A DNA stretch of 64,000 nucleotides, from NCBI GenBank assembly GCA_030068075.1, contig CM057841.1:7945565-8009564 (forward strand), read 5' to 3'. A program made the translations under genes and the position numbers. The DNA is from Paguma larvata (lineage: Eukaryota; Chordata; Mammalia; Carnivora; Viverridae). Every line of letters begins with the position of its first letter. The first letter of the stretch is position 1. The notes beneath the pieces are model-generated. The model did no database searches. It was not told the DNA's origin and saw only the letters and a program-made list of their open reading frames with translations. Below, one piece after another: positions 34,647 through 47,000 of the stretch.

Positions 34647-37600
34647 GTCTGGGCTTGGCGGTGCCAGGTCCCCGGGGAGGCCGTTTCTCCCGGCTTGTCT
34701 CTCAGAAACTAAGAGCCGCAAGATTCAGAGGAGGCCCCGCAGGAAGGTGACGGTGACGCCAGAACAGCAGCCCTCCTCAGAGAAGGAAGGAACTTCACAC
34801 CCAGACGCTGTCGGGTCAGGGCGGGGACAGCCCTTGGGACCAGCCATCCACCGCCGCATCTCCAGGCCTGGGGGCCCCGGGCCTAGAGGCAGAGAGGGCG
34901 AGTGTCTGACCCAAATTCGCAGGGCTCGAGCCCCACCTCCCACCTTCCAGCCAATGCCCCTCCCTTCTGGGGTCGTTTTTTTGCAAAGTGAAAACAGGTT
35001 CCTTTGGGCCAGACCCCCTGAATCACAGGCTGTACATGTCTGTGGAAGTCATGTGGGGACATAGGGACCCAGGAGGTGGGGAGGTCGGCGGGGGGGTGTG
35101 AAGAGGCCAACTCTACTCTCTTCCTCCCTTGGAATCCACGGGGCAGGCCTCCCCTCCCTGCTCATGAGATCACACGCTAGCCCTGGGCACTGGCCCTGGA
35201 GTCATGGTCCGGTGAGGAGATAGCAGGTGTCGGCACCCAGAGCTCCCTGGGACAGGGGACACACAGGCGGGGGAGGTGCTGCTCACAGGAAGGTTGGAGG
35301 TTGGAGGTCGGAAGACTGGGCACGGGATTCAATCAAGCAGGGGAGGCAAAGATCCCAAGGACATTGAGGGGAGACTGACACAAAGGACACCCGGGAAACT
35401 GAAGCTGTGACTGTACACAGGGTTTGTGTGGGGGGAAGGGCAGAAGAAAGGGGCCAATTTCGAAAGAGGTAGATACTTCCTCCTTCGTTGCGGCTGCCTG
35501 GGCGCCTGGACGATTTCTTCGCCGCTGGTATCTCATGCTTTTTTCCATTGGTCCAGAGCGTGGCAGGTCTGCCGACCTCTGGGGCGTTGCCCGTGCGGGC
35601 TCCGGTCCCAGGAGTCGGGGGTTGCAGCAGACGCGGGGTGAGGAAGCCAGGTGGGCGTCATCCACCCTCGGGGTGGGTGGGGATGATTTCGTGAGAGAAG
35701 AGACGTGCAGCTGAATTCACAGAAGGTTACGTTTAACTGTGCGGCTGGGGGCTGGGAGGAGGCTCTGGGAACCTGGGGGGTGGTGCCTCCTTCCACCTAT
35801 GTTGGTTCTCCTGACACATTGGGGGGGTGGATTTAAGACACACACAAAGAAGAGGCTCCATAAGAACAACTCAGGGATGCATCACAAAACAGAAACAGAG
35901 CATCGCAGGCACCCTGGACCTTCCCTTCGGGCCCCGTCCCTATCGCACACCCCACTCCCCCCAAAGGAGCCCCTAGGCTCACTTTAATGCTAACTGTTCT
36001 TCATAGTTTCATCACCTGAGCGTGCTGCCTGTAACACTCCAGCTTTGCTCGTGTTTTTCTTAAGACTGTGTATGCACAGAAAACAGTAGCCTGTTTTCTT
36101 CCATGCAACTTCATGAATCTGCCCATCCCACACTACCCCTGCCCGGAATCCTTACCCATAACCGGGGTACAGTCGGCACTGGGGTCACTGGGAAGGGAAG
36201 GGGCAGGATTTCAGCAGGCACAGGCACTCCTGCACCATCACCGACTCCTGCGTTTGCTGCCGCATGTCACCCTGCAGCCCCAGCCTCCTGTGCTGGACAG
36301 CACGCTCTCTCCCCGAGCCAGGTCAGCTGCGGCATCTCTGCAGCCAGAAGGGCTGGGCCATGCCCAGTCTGTTTTCCATGGTCCTCCGTTTGCAAAGAAA
36401 AGCAGAAGAATGAGGAGAGATACGGGGAAACCACAGAGAATCCAGCTGTGAGCAAAGGAGGAACTTATAACCCACAGGCCATCAGAGCTAGGAGGCCTTC
36501 CAGCCCCGCTTCTCTGATTTTCAAAAGAAGACACTGAGGTCCAGAGTGCACAAATGAATTGCCCAGATCATATAAGGGGGCCCTGTCTCAGGCACCACTG
36601 TCTACACAGGGAGCCACTTCATCAATCTTTGTCAGCCCAGAATTCATTGAGCTGGGAGACGGGTAGCTTATGTTAATCTGAGAGGGAAGAATTATCAACT
36701 CTTCCCATGAGGTGGAGAGGAAATTCCATTCATTCATTCATGCATTCATTCAACAACCGTTTACATTATGCCTCCAGGTTTCCAGTAAAGGGGTGAATCT
36801 GAAAGATGTAGCTCTTTGAGGGGAGCAGCATCTGGGTGGGAGACAGATTCCTGACAATTCCAATGTCACAGGGTAGGTGGCTGGGATGGGAGAGGTGTTG
36901 ACTAGGGATGGCTGGGGAGGATGGGTGGGGGGACGGCTGGGGCTCTTGCCCTTCTGAACTGCAAAGAGTGTTCTCAGAGACAAGTTGACATGGTAGGGAC
37001 TCTCAGGCAATCTCAAGGGGTGTGAATTCCACAGGTGACTTGAGACCCTGAGAATTCCTGGACTCTCAGGGATTGTGTTCTCAATCCCACTCAGTCTCCC
37101 AGTGTGCTGGAAATCCTTCTCCTCCTCCAAGTTTTGTGCTCTATTTGTGCGCAACATCATCTCTGCCCCAGCAGAGGGGGGCCACGCCCCACAGGGAGCA
37201 CTATCTCGGAGCAGGACTTACCTGGCTGGGGGTGGCAGGTGGTCCCTGGGAAAGGGTAATGGTGCTGTCCGTGGTGCTGATTTAGAGGGGAGTGCTAGCT
37301 TTGTGCATGTCTATAGCTCTGTGGAGGTGCCAGATCACACAGAACAGGGATCCTAGGTCTGGAGTCAGTACAGTCAGAATGTCAGATGTGCTAGAGAGGG
37401 CTTGGATCTACCCGGGAGGGGAAACTCAGGGGAAGGGAAGGTCTCAGCCTCTCTTCCTTATTCTTCTATTCACCCTCAGAAATGTCCTGTGGACAATGCC
37501 AGGCCGTTGTCGCTAGTTCAAGAGCAGGGAGAGTGAAGGTTCTGTGTTGCCCTTTTACATATCTGGTTCCACTTCATTTTCTGAATATCTCTGACAGAGA

Positions 37601-37669
37601 GGGGTAATCCCCTCATCAGATAGAGGAGGTAGCCAACACTCAGGAGGGATGAGTGGCTGTAGGAACTAG
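34647..37669. other. Upstream region of the Siglec gene
   Basis: Expected to contain the Siglec promoter, but I see no TATA box or other decisive signal. No coding exon was recognised. 36715-36755 contains a CATT-type tandem run (TTCATTCATTCATGCATTCA). Confidence 0.4.
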
Positions 37670-38150
37670 CTTCCAAAGACGACCCTACACAACCCTGCCC
37701 CTCCTTTACACAAACATGGAGTTCTTCTCATTGCGAGATAAAGTTGTTATTATTATCTCCTCCTCTTGAATCAAGGTTGGGTCCATGACTGCTTCAATTA
37801 ACAGACTGTGGAGGACAAGATGTTCCAAGACTCATACAGCTCAGACATTAAGAAGGCCTGGTAGCTTCTGCTCCTGCCTTGCAGATTCCTGGGCATCTGT
37901 GTAAGCAATCTGGGGGACTCTGATGGAGAGGGAGGCTGCATAGAGGAACCCTGAGGCTCAGACACCCAGGCCCAGTCCCGGCCACCATCACAACACAACG
38001 GCCTTAAAGAACCCAGAGCAAGATGAGGAGTGAATCTATCCAGCTGGGCTCTGGCCAATTTACAGCACCGTGAGACAGAATACAATGATTGTTCAGGCTA
38101 CCGAGTTGTAGGGTACTTTGATGTACAACAACAGATAGCTGAAACAGTAC
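37670..38150 (-). repeat. Probable MaLR/MLT1-type solo LTR
   Basis: GTTGGGTCCATGACTGCTT, ATTCCTGGGCATCTGTG, and a right end with GGCTACCGAGTTGTAGGGTA followed by ACAACAGATAGCTGAAAC match my memory of ancient MaLR LTRs. Strand is tentative. Confidence 0.5.
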
Positions 38151-38232
38151 CTTGCACAAATCATAGCTAATAGGGAAAAGGTAACATCTGGAGATTTAAC
38201 GAGCCTGATGAATTTTTCTACGTATTGTATTT

Positions 38233-38389
38233 CTTTTTAAAATGTTTTAAAATGTTTATTTACTTATTTAAAAAGTAAATAGGAGCAGAGAGGAGGGGGA
38301 GAGAGAGAGAATACCAAGCAAACTCTGTGCTGTCAGTACAGAGCCCAATATGGGTCTCAGACCTTGGACTGTGAGATCATGACCTGGGC
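38233..38389 (-). repeat. CAN-SINE, truncated
   Basis: Antisense fragment with body and ATCATGACCTGGG. The tRNA-like head is missing because the copy stops abruptly at 38389. Confidence 0.8.
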
Positions 38390-38869
38390 ATTTCCCATAA
38401 TCCCTTTCCTTGTTTGCTTCTAGGTTAAAGCTGGCCACAAGAGAGGGGAGAAGTTGAGGCAGCAGCCATGGGGCTCTGAGGGTCAGTGGATGAGTAGGTA
38501 GCATCGCAGCTCTTGCACCCTGTGGCTGCTCTGGTGGCTCATCTTGTTGGCTTGACATACCAGCTGCTCAATTGCTAGGATCGAAGAGGGTGTTGGGGAA
38601 AAGTGGCTGGATTTCCAGGACAAGGGCCATTGAGCCCTGTGCATGGACTGGTGACCCAGGTGGACACAGGTGGCCCAGAGAGAAGTTTACAGTGACATGT
38701 AAAGGATCCAGGAAAACCGTCCCTGGCATTTCTCTCCTACTAAGACATTGTCCCAGGATCTCTTTAACCTGACAACTAGGGCCATTTGCCTGTTCACGGG
38801 AGTCCCATCTTCCCTGGGCAAAGGACAGGATATGGCCAACTGTCTCAGTAGTCAGAATGACCAAGGCCC

Positions 38870-39300
38870 GGTTGTGTGTGTGTGTGTGTCTGTCTGTCTA
38901 TGCTGATTAAATGCCCGGATTAAACATTATTTCTGGGTGTGTCTGTGAAGGTGTTTCCAGATGGGATTAGCGTTTGAATCAGTTGACTCAGTAAAGTAGA
39001 TAACCCTTCCGGGTGCCAGTGGGCATCATCCAAGTTCTGAAAAGAACAAAAAGCAGAGGAAGAACACGCATTCCCTTCTTGCCCCTGAGCTGCAACACTG
39101 GTCTTGTCCTGCCCGTGCACTGGGATCTGCAGCATCAGTTCCCCTGGTTCTCAGGCTTTGGGATCTGGACTGGAATTCTGGCTTTCCTGGGTCCCCAGCT
39201 TTCAGGTGGCAGATTGTGGGCCCTCTCAGCCTCCATTATTGAGCCACTTCTTCATAGTAAATCTCTGTTTGGTTCTGTTCCTCTGGAGAACCCTCATGGG
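38870..39300 (+). repeat. Old interspersed repeat with (TG)n start
   Basis: A TGTGTGTGTGTGTCTGTCTG run is followed by GGTGTGTCTGTGAAGGTGTT, GATTAGCGTTTGAATCAGTT and, at the end, TCTGGAGAACCCTCATGG. This is a layout I know from an ancient dispersed mammalian repeat, but I cannot name the family. Confidence 0.5.
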
Positions 39301-40129
39301 CCATATTTCCTACTTTCTCATTATTTCCAGAAGAAATAGGAGCCACTGAAGGTGGAAAGCTAGAGAATCAGGGAGGGAAATGGTCAGATTTGTGTTTTCA
39401 GGTGTTCTCTCCAGCTGTCCCGGGGGAGGGGGCGGGTTGAGTGGCAGCTGGAGTGGAGCCGACATTCTGGGACCACTGACCATCCAGTACTGCTGTTGAC
39501 AAAGACTCCTGTCACTAAATGCAGCATGGCCCTCATGCACAGCTGTGACCCCTGAGAATGCTGGGCTTTACTCTGCCCATCGTGGGTGATAAGTAAATCC
39601 TTGTGGAATGCAGACCAGCAAAAGTACAAGTTTAGGGGGGAAAGGTGACAAATGCGGTATACAACAGGAACCAAATTTTGAGTTAAAAATTGCATAGTGT
39701 TAACAAGGTAACTCTTGAGTGGTGGGAAGACAAGTCTCCAAAGGCTAGTGCCTCCATCAGAGTGCTGAGACTGGAGCAGGAGGGAACAGGGACAGGAGAG
39801 GAGGTGCGTTGATGGGAACAGAGGCAGGCAGAAAACAAAAGAGCAGTCATAAAGAGTGTGTGGGCCAAGCGTTTCCAGGAAGAAGCTGACCATGATGTCC
39901 CCCTGGATCTGTCCCTCTGGGCTCCAGGTCCACACCTTAGTCCCATCTCTAGAATGAGGGAGACTCAGTCGGGCCTCTCAGCTCTGCTCCCTGGGGGCCT
40001 CCACACCTGCAGGAATATTATGGGATTCAGATCAGAGTCACCCGTTTAATTCTAACTCCGGTCGGAATGGGACAGTTCAGCCTCACCTGGAACTCAGGGA
40101 CTTCCTGGAGACTTCCCTGGGCAGGGACA

Positions 40130-40583
40130 GTATATTAGTCCAGGTGAGGCCATAGGTGAGGAGGAAGCCAGCCCCCACGAGGGCCCCTCTAAGCAGGGTG
40201 AGGACCAGGGGCATGAGCCCTCCTACTCCTCAGTCACACAGTTGCAGGAAGAGGGGCTTCCTGAGCGGGGACAGAGGATGATGAAGTTCTGGCCCCAGGC
40301 CCTTCTACATCCTGAACACCTGGCCAGGCTGTCCACCCCCAGAATCTGTGTTGCAACTCACTTTGCACAGAGAGGCTGAAGGAAATGACTTGGGAGCCCA
40401 GTGGGTGCCGAGCCTGGCAGGTGAATTCTCCTTCATCTCTAGCCCCTGCGTGGGGCAGCTCCAGGACCCCAGGTGCTGAGGGCTGGGAGGGGCTCAGGGC
40501 TTTTCCCTCCTGGGACCAGCTCAGCACGGCAGGGGGTTGGTATTGGACCAGGACCCAGTGGAGGGTGGACAGGGATGGTGGAG
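40130..40583 (-). pseudogene. Siglec pseudogene fragment (half C2-set exon and membrane exon)
   Basis: Two minus-strand exon relics. 40583-40362 resembles the second half of a Siglec C2-set exon: PPAVLSW, then [24 protein letters not shown] and a normal donor after a phase-1 codon. The first half, including the B-strand cysteine, is replaced by unrelated sequence. 40260 to about 40140 resembles a Siglec membrane exon ([16 protein letters not shown]) with a good acceptor. Entered in the correct phase it meets TAG at 40225-40223, and the membrane segment is in another frame. No V-set, linker or tail exon was found nearby. It differs from the intact Siglec in its membrane segment, so it is a relic of a different Siglec and not a copy of that gene. 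Confidence 0.75.
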
Positions 40584-42129
40584 CTAAGAGGTGTGTCTCT
40601 CCCACTTCCCAAACAGACACAGAGGATGCAAGTCTATTTGACCCATGCTCATATACAGACAAATCCAGGAGTCTAGAGTGGCTGAAGATCCTAGAAGGAG
40701 AGAGGCTCAGCTGAGACTGGAAGGAGGAGGGGACCTGGTCATATTAACACATGGAGGAAGGCACCTCAGGTAGAAGGACTGACTGCAAAGGCACTGAGGC
40801 TTGTAGATGAAAGGAAATGCAAATATCTTCAGGGCCTGCTGGGGAGGACAGGGAAATTCTGCCCCTGATAAGCTGAGGAAGTTACCCTGAGGTCCAGGGG
40901 AGCCGCCAGAGGGCTCTGAGCAGGGAAGGGGCAGGGTGGGCTCTGGGGGCAGCGAAGCCTTTCTGGTCCTGTTCTATGTGGGACACAGACTTGACAGGAG
41001 ACACTGGAGACCAGGAGGCTGGGCAGGAGGAAGGGGAAATGGTCAAGGCCATAGGGGTGGAGGGGAGGGACAGGACAAAGAGGGGATGAGGAAGGGAGCA
41101 ATTGGGGACATTTTCGGGAGGTGAAGCTTACAGGACCCATTGATTCACGGAGGGTGGGAGAGAAAAGGGGACGGGTGGAGTGAGTCAGGAGTCCTGACCC
41201 AGGTAACTGGAGGGATGGAGACCCATGTCCCCAATTTCTGGGCTTCAAAATCATATTTGGACCTTGCACCAAAGCCCTTAGAGAGAGAGACTCAGACTCC
41301 ACCCTCGTTTCCCAGCCTAGACTCTTCTGGCTCCTGGTCCACGCACCTTTCTACAGCGTAGACTACCAGCAGCAGACACATCTCTTGAGCCATAAATGCC
41401 AGGCACTGTCCTGGGACAGTCTGGTCACCAGGGCCTCGGTATGGGAAAAGTGGTCAAAAACAAAACAAAACAAAACAAAAAACAAGAAGAAGCCAGCGGG
41501 TACAAAAGGAGAGTGATTGTATGCATTAGTGCAGCTCCAGACCCACAGTTGCCAGAGATGGAGCGGTTCTTGAAGATGAGCCGGTACCACTTCCCTACTC
41601 TGCAGGACTCAGTGAAGTTTGGAGAAAGCAAAAGACTTCCAAAAGTCATACTGGCTGATGTATCTTTCGTACTTGGAAAGGTTCATGAAAAGTTGGTATT
41701 ATTTCTGCCATTCAGAACTTGCCAGTGAATTTTTCCCCCCTGGAAAAAGATGTTTCCTACTGAATCAATTCCTTTAAGGACACATGGCTATTTGGGGTTT
41801 TCGTTTCTTCTTGAGACAATTTCAGTAAAAGATATTTTTATTATAATTTTTATGTCAACTGAACTTTAAAATGAATTAGTATATATCTGAGTGAAACATC
41901 CATTTATAGTGTTCTTAAAGCAAAAGACGTTGAAGCAAAACATACACAGAGAAAACAGTTCAGTTTATAAAGATAAGCTTGATCAATTTTCATATGATGA
42001 TGACATTCCTGGAATAGCCAGCTAGATCAAGAAACTCCACCAGCGCCCATTCCCAGTTACTCCCCTCTAAAAAAGTAACCACTATAATAACTTCTATCAT
42101 CATTGATCAATTTTTTCTGTTTTTACTTT
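40584..42129. other. Intergenic, no gene recognised
   Basis: No Siglec V-set or other exon could be found here on either strand. Contains an AAAAC run at 41455-41482. The 41750-42000 part is AT-rich. Confidence 0.45.
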
Positions 42130-42333
42130 TTAAATTATTTTTATGCTTTTATTTTATTTTTGAGAGAATGTACGCGGGGGGGCGGGGGACAGAGAGGGAG
42201 ACACAGAATCCGATGCAGGCTCCAGGCTTCAGCTGTCAGCACAGAGCCAGACGGGAGGCTTGAACCCACAAACCATGAGATCGTGACCTAAGCCAAAGTC
42301 GGCTGCTCATGGACTGAGTCACCCAGGTGCCCC
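42130..42333 (-). repeat. Felid CAN-SINE
   Basis: Antisense copy with a G-run in the body, ending in CACCCAGGTGCCCC. Confidence 0.9.
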
Positions 42334-42549
42334 TGGTGCTTACTATTTTATTGTGAGAGTTATCCACATAACAGCCATTCATTCATTCTCACTGCAGGAG
42401 GAGTTTCATCGTGTGCACATGCCATACGCTATACAATAGGATATTTGGGTTATTTCTAGACTTGGAATTATTAGGAAGAGTGCTCAAACAAACATGGCTT
42501 TGATGAGAATATGCACCTTCGTTTCGTATATTTTTTAGAGTGGCATTTC

Positions 42550-42670
42550 TCAGTAATAGTCTAGAGGGTCTGGGTCTCCAGGCCCCTGAGTTACTGGAAC
42601 TCTGAGTCTCCAGCACCCTGGGCCTAGGGACTACTGAGTCTCAGGGGTTTGGAACTTTGGATCTCTCAGT
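42550..42670. repeat. Degenerate GGGTCTCCAG/CTGAGTCTC repeat
   Basis: Imperfect repetition of a CTGAGTCTC/GGGTCTCCAGGCCCCTGAG motif, related in style to the 36-bp minisatellite behind CTU1. Short, with unclear boundaries. Confidence 0.45.
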
Positions 42671-43319
42671 CTTGGAAGTCGGGGTGTCTAGGGGTCAAGT
42701 CCTCTCTCGCCTGCTAGCCATCCCGGAGCTCCACCTCCTCGTGAAAGGGAGAGTGTGCACTATCACGTTCGCTGGCCGCTACCTCAATCTCACCCAGTAC
42801 CCAGAGCCCGGCGCACGTCCAGAGACCACCCTCACCACAAATCACTGACAGCTGAGGCACGCATAGAGCCCTCAGTTCCCACACGCTGCTACCTCTCCCC
42901 ATCCGACACGCTCAGGCGCACCAATACCACCCGCACTGGCACGCGTAGATCCACTCCGAGCCCCGACCCACGGACTCTCTGCCCTGCGGCTGCGTCACTT
43001 TCTCCTTTCGCACTTGCGAAGACCGCAGCACTCCCATCCTCAATTCCCACCTGCAACGCCACCTCAAAGGGTAGAAATCAAGGCTCTACCGTATCTTTAA
43101 AAGCCAGTTATAAATCCCACAAAAGCGGATAATCCGAATACAGCCACTTCGCCTTTTATGTGTCCTGCACGATGACGGTGAAAACGCACTGCCACAGAAA
43201 CTCTCTCTCTCTCACCGTCACTGACTCTCCATCTCTCTCCCTCCCTTTCTTTCTCTCTCTGCAAGCGCTACCTAAACCAGTGCGCAGGCGCATAAAGGAA
43301 AGCGGGCAGTGCACTTAGC

Positions 43320-43500
43320 AATGGGTAGAAGGGGCCGCTAGGGTTGCTGGGAGTTGTAGGCCCGGGAGATCTAGTAGCCACAGGAGCTTCAGAGTTGCCG
43401 CATAGGGTTCTGGGAGCAGTAGGCAAGACAGCCTCAAAGCCTTGTGGGAGTTGTAGTCTCCGGAGAGACTTCCGTGCCAGACTTCCGCGTGTGGGGCGGT
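43320..43500 (+). promoter_or_regulatory. Probable CTU1 promoter with two ZNF143-type motifs
   Basis: GC-rich segment with two copies of a TGGGAGTTGTAG core: TGCTGGGAGTTGTAGG at 43345-43360 and TTGTGGGAGTTGTAGTC at 43442-43458. This is the reverse of the ACTACAAYTCCCA element bound by ZNF143/STAF, common in promoters of housekeeping genes. There is no TATA box. A consensus donor lies 30-70 bp downstream, as expected for a short non-coding first exon. Confidence 0.6.
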
Positions 43501-43530
43501 TGGGACGTCTTGGTACCGCGTTCTGTCCAG
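43480..43530 (+). other. CTU1: Probable CTU1 non-coding first exon (3' end defined)
   Basis: The sequence TTCTGTCCAG|GTGAGTAG gives a strong donor at 43531. The next good acceptor in front of the CTU1 start codon (CTGTCCAG|GGAAGCC at 46334/46335) would join this exon to a 47-base leader. The 5' end is a guess from the promoter position. Confidence 0.55.
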
Positions 43531-46334
43531 GTGAGTAGTTGCTCCTGCAGCGGGGGGGCCCGTGGGCCCCTGCTCTTTACTGCGGTGCCATGTGAGGTTG
43601 AGAGGCGCGGGGAGTGGTGACACTGTGATTCCCAAACGGCTGTGTCCCAGAGGCCTTCTGGCCGAGATCCGCACTTTGGACACTGTGGTCCATCCTGTCT
43701 CTTGCCCGTCCACCGCTTTCGACAGGTGGGGATTCCACCATCTCCCTCCCCACCCCCCATGCCATTAGGCGCATCAAAGAGGCCCCTACTGGGTCCTCGA
43801 GCCTCTGTTCCGATGGAAAGATCACACACTATCGTCCTTCTGACAAGGCTGCAATCCGGAGGCATCCCTGGGGTCTGCGTCTCTTCTGGGGGCATTTATT
43901 ATTCCCTCGTTCTGCGGTTCTTTACTGAGCGCCCACACAGTTCCAAGCCCTATGCGAGGCTGGACTGACAAGGTGGTGGCCATTAGCACCCCGAAGGAGA
44001 CAGGTCGGCCACCGTGACAGGTAGAGCTGTGGTCAGGCTGGCATGGAGGCATGGTAGCAGCTCTGTGAGCCTAGAGGGGGCGCCTGACCCAGGCTGGATC
44101 CATAGTCTTCAAGGGGAAGACACTTAACAGGCATTTCAAACCTGATGTGTCCAAATGTAATTCCTGGGGACCCTCCTGACGAAGTGGCCCCATCTTCCTC
44201 CCCAGTGCTCTGGCCAGAACCTCCAAGTCACTTTCCATTCACCTTTTCTCATCAGCCCTCGGCACTCCGAGTCTTGTGCAAGCCCTATGGACTCTGTCTT
44301 TGGAACAGATCCAGAATCCCGCCCTTCCCTCCTCACGCCCCCTCCCCCCCCAGGACTCTCACTGGCTATTGCCATAGCCTCCTCGTGGCCCCCCTGCCTT
44401 TGTTCTTGCCCCCTAATGATGTTCCTCACGCAGCAGCCAATGGGATCGTTTTAAATTTAAATCAGGGGCACCTGGCTGCTTCAGTCAGGGAAGCATCTGA
44501 CTCTCGATTTCGGCTCAGGTCCTGATCTCAGGGTTCGTGACGTCACGCCCTGTGTTGGGCTCCATGCTGGGCATAGTGCCTGCTTGGGATTCTCTCTCCT
44601 TCTCTCTTTGTCCCTCCCTTCTCTCTGTCTCTCTCTAAAACCAAAAGCCACAAGTCAGTTCATATCCCTTTCCTGCTCAAAATCCTCCCGTGGCTCGCAT
44701 CTCCCACGAATACAATTCAGACTCCGAATCATGGCCTATGAGTCTCTAACAATCTGCACAGACCCCACACCTGCCGGGGTCTCCCTCCCTCAGGAGGCAG
44801 ACCCCCAGAACTGGGCTACTGTAGATTTAGGGCAAGAGGAGGGATGAGTCCAAGGGACTTTATGCCCTGTCCTGCGAAGGGGCTGGGTGGAAGGTGGCGA
44901 CGCTCTCAGGAGACAGGCGACAGCGGGGCTAGAACAGGATTCTGTCTCGAGGAATGGAGACTGGCCGGTGTGGGCGCGCGGGATCTGGGAGAAGGCCTAG
45001 CCGGGATCCTCGGTGGGGCATCTGCAGGACCTGCCGGGTGGACGCCACAATTCAGAGTCGCCCGTGAGGAGAATGGGCTGGGCGGGACCTGAAGAGGACT
45101 CTCCAAAAGAGACTGACACTCAGCAGAAGATAACCCAGGGGAGCAGAGGGAGGATCAAGTCAAAAGTCAAAGGAGAACAAATTTCAAAGGGCCGTCGCTC
45201 AGCACTGACAGATGCCCCTGATGGTCACGGGTGATGGCTCCTAAGGGCTACTTGCTGGCCCAGTGACAGGGAAGAGTACTCTGGGCAGAGGAAAGAGCCA
45301 GTGCAAAGCCCTTCTGGCAGGTGCGTCCTGGAGTGTTTGAGAGTAGAGACCGGCATGACCGAGGACAGTGGGACACGAGGTCAGAGAAAAAGGGAGCCAG
45401 GTCAGAGAGCCTCGGAGGCCACTCGCATTTCCTAAAGTGACAAGGGTTGCAGGGGAGGATGCATAGAACGTACCGGGCAGGGTCCGCTGGCTGTCCCGTG
45501 GAGAGGAGCGGAGGGCAGGGCAGGGTGGAGGCAGGGACTCTGGTGGGGAGCCTCCTGCAGTATTGCTCAGGCGAGGGTGGCCGCCGTGGAGACGGGGAGA
45601 CGCGTCGCCTTCTGGGTTGAAGCCATCGTCACGTGGGAGTTCCGTATGCCATTTGGGCATTTGGGGCTTGAGGACGGGGGGAGGAATGGTCAGGTCTTGA
45701 CATCGCAATTAGGAGTCACCGCAGGGAGAGGAAGGAGAGCGGTGCGAGCAGCCAGCGTCCTGGAGCCCATAGTCTGGCCTGGACGGCTGAAAGGATGGGA
45801 CTGCTCTTTGCTGCAGGAGAAGCAGGTGTGGGGAGAAGAGTCGGGAGTCTGGGCTTTGAGATGCCTGTTGGACATCTGAATGGCACTGGCCCTGCCTCAG
45901 GAAGTCACAGACAGTAAACAAAGTCACATAAGGTCTTTCGGCATCCGGTGGCAAAGCCTAGAAGCAGAGTAACCTGCCGGGAGGCTCCTGCACCACCCGG
46001 GCTGGAGGCGATGGTGGCTTGGGGAGGGGACACTGGGTTTACCAGGCGTGTGCTACCTAGGAGAGGGTGACTGGAGGATTGGTTTTGGCTGGGGAGGGTC
46101 GAGGTTGGAGGAGGGGCCCAGAAAGGGGTCAAGGACGGGCTGATCCATGTTTTGGTGCATCCGGAGAAGCTTGTGGGAGACTGAGCCCAGTTCTGGAGGT
46201 TCGAACACCCCACCTCGAAAACAAAAGCACCCCCAGATAGTCTCCTTGGAGATGTGATCCGGCAGGCTGCCCTAGGCATCCACCCCGCAATCCGGAATCC
46301 GCACCTAACCTGCCTCCCCTCTCGCCCTGTCCAG
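43531..46334. other. Inferred CTU1 intron 1, with L2 remnants and a SINE
   Basis: 44140-44800 has old L2-like sequence (TTTCCTGCTCAAAATCCTCC, TCATGGCCTATGAGTCT) interrupted by a plus-strand CAN-SINE at about 44464-44645. No coding exon recognised. Confidence 0.5.
44464..44645 (+). repeat. CAN-SINE inserted in an L2 remnant
   Basis: GGGGCACCTGGCTGCTTCAG head and a CT-rich body with a short AAAACCAAAA tail. L2-like sequence continues on both sides. Confidence 0.85.
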
Positions 46335-47000
46335 GGAAGCCAACTCCTCCCCGACTGCTCGCCCGCCGCCCGCAACCCGCGATGCCCGCCCCGCAGTGCG
46401 CCTCCTGCCACGCGGCGCGCGCCGCCCTCCGCCGCCCGCGCTCCGGCCGAGCGCTGTGCGGCGCCTGCTTCTGCACCGCCTTCGAGGCCGAGGTGCTGCA
46501 CACGGTGCTGGCGGGCCGCCTGCTGCCGCCCGGCGCCGTGGTGGCCGTGGGCGCCTCGGGCGGCAAGGACTCCACGGTGCTGGCGCACGTGCTGCGCGAA
46601 CTAGCGCCGCGCCTGGGCGTCTCGCTGCGCCTGGTGGCCGTGGACGAGGGCATCGGCGGCTACCGGGACGCGGCGCTGGCGGCCGTGCGGCGCCAGGCGG
46701 CGCGCTGGGACCTCCCGCTCACCGTGGTGGCCTACGCCGACCTCTTCGGGGGCTGGACGATGGACGCCGTGGCCCGCAGCACGGCCGGCTCCGGCCGCAG
46801 CCGCGCCTGCTGCACCTTCTGCGGGGTGCTGCGGCGCCGCGCGCTGGAGGAAGGGGCGCGCCTCGTGGGAGCCACGCACATCGTGACGGGTGAGCGCGGG
46901 CGCCGCAGCCCAGGGGCGCGGGGCGGGCACTGAGAGGGGGCGGGGCCCGTGCCCGACGCGGAGGGTCTCCGCGAGAAGGGAGTGTGCACGCCCGCCGCAG
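46300..47000. promoter_or_regulatory. CpG island over CTU1 first coding exon
   Basis: CpG pairs are dense from about 46360 to 46990 (runs such as GCGGCGCGCGCCG). Much of this reflects coding sequence, so an independent promoter role is unproven. Confidence 0.6.
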
